From NCBI RefSeq assembly GCF_003182275.1, contig NZ_QGTR01000001.1:62001-126000 (forward strand): 64,000 nt of DNA, in the 5' to 3' direction. Numbering within the stretch: the stretch's first letter is position 1; each line of letters begins with the position of its first letter. This DNA comes from Hoeflea marina (lineage in GTDB: Bacteria > Pseudomonadota > Alphaproteobacteria > Rhizobiales > Rhizobiaceae). A model generated the notes under the pieces. The model saw only the letters and a list, made by a program, of their open reading frames with translations, had not been told where the DNA came from and did no database searches. Below, in pieces: positions 64,000 to 64,000 of the stretch. The position numbers and the translations under genes are program-made.

Positions 64000-64000
64000 G

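Overview
The window is high-GC bacterial chromosome. It looks like an alphaproteobacterium of the order Hyphomicrobiales (Rhizobiales): LdtR/L,D-transpeptidase, a zinc-site-less HemB, ParC, Bpt, a K+-insensitive proton pyrophosphatase, IHF-alpha, EcfG-type promoter sequences and short interspersed palindromic elements all fit that group. The genus cannot be fixed from sequence alone; a Hoeflea-like or other Rhizobiaceae/Phyllobacteriaceae relative is a guess. Coding density is high. There is one tRNA (Pro-GGG), and no rRNA, CRISPR array, prophage or insertion sequence that I can see.

Layout. 1-7.8 kb: an exported protein running off the left edge, an ECF42-like sigma factor with its YCII/DGPF partner, a MAPEG membrane protein, parC, and a pair of glycosyltransferase-like genes. 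7.8-19 kb: a nine-gene leftward cluster around a ureohydrolase (agmatinase type). It has an amino-acid-type ABC importer lacking its own ATPase, a complete polyamine-type ABC importer and a carbon-nitrogen hydrolase, with a divergent LysR regulator, an aminotransferase and a DMT exporter on the other side. 19-29 kb: bpt, an SLC13-type anion transporter, an RDD protein, REP-like repeats, hemB, and small regulatory or stress genes. 29-36 kb: a conserved block of DUF6163-like protein, ldtR, L,D-transpeptidase, glyA, nrdR, ribD and ribE.

36-44 kb: two hemerythrin-domain proteins, two chemoreceptors, an orphan haem-copper-oxidase-like membrane protein and a LysR regulator lie between ribE and ribH, which are normally neighbours. 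44-55 kb: ribH, nusB, an MFS transporter, a methyltransferase, hppA, bamE, a cytochrome bc1 chaperone-like gene, a DUF177 gene, plsX, fabH, ihfA and a MerR regulator. 55-61.4 kb: accessory genes, namely a LysR regulator, a GNAT protein, a von Willebrand-type TadG-like gene broken by one in-frame stop codon, and small stress proteins divergent from a YciE-type ferritin-like protein, with EcfG-like promoters on both sides. 61.4-64 kb: tRNA-Pro, then an O-antigen-ligase-like polymerase and a polyprenyl glycosylphosphotransferase (open at the right edge) that begin an exopolysaccharide locus.

How the genes may work together. The guanidino/polyamine cluster reads as uptake plus hydrolysis of a guanidino compound. 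The 36-44 kb block reads as an oxygen/redox sensing and taxis insert in the riboflavin operon. The 47-55 kb block is housekeeping envelope and lipid synthesis. Functions are assigned from motifs and remembered family features; no database search was run.
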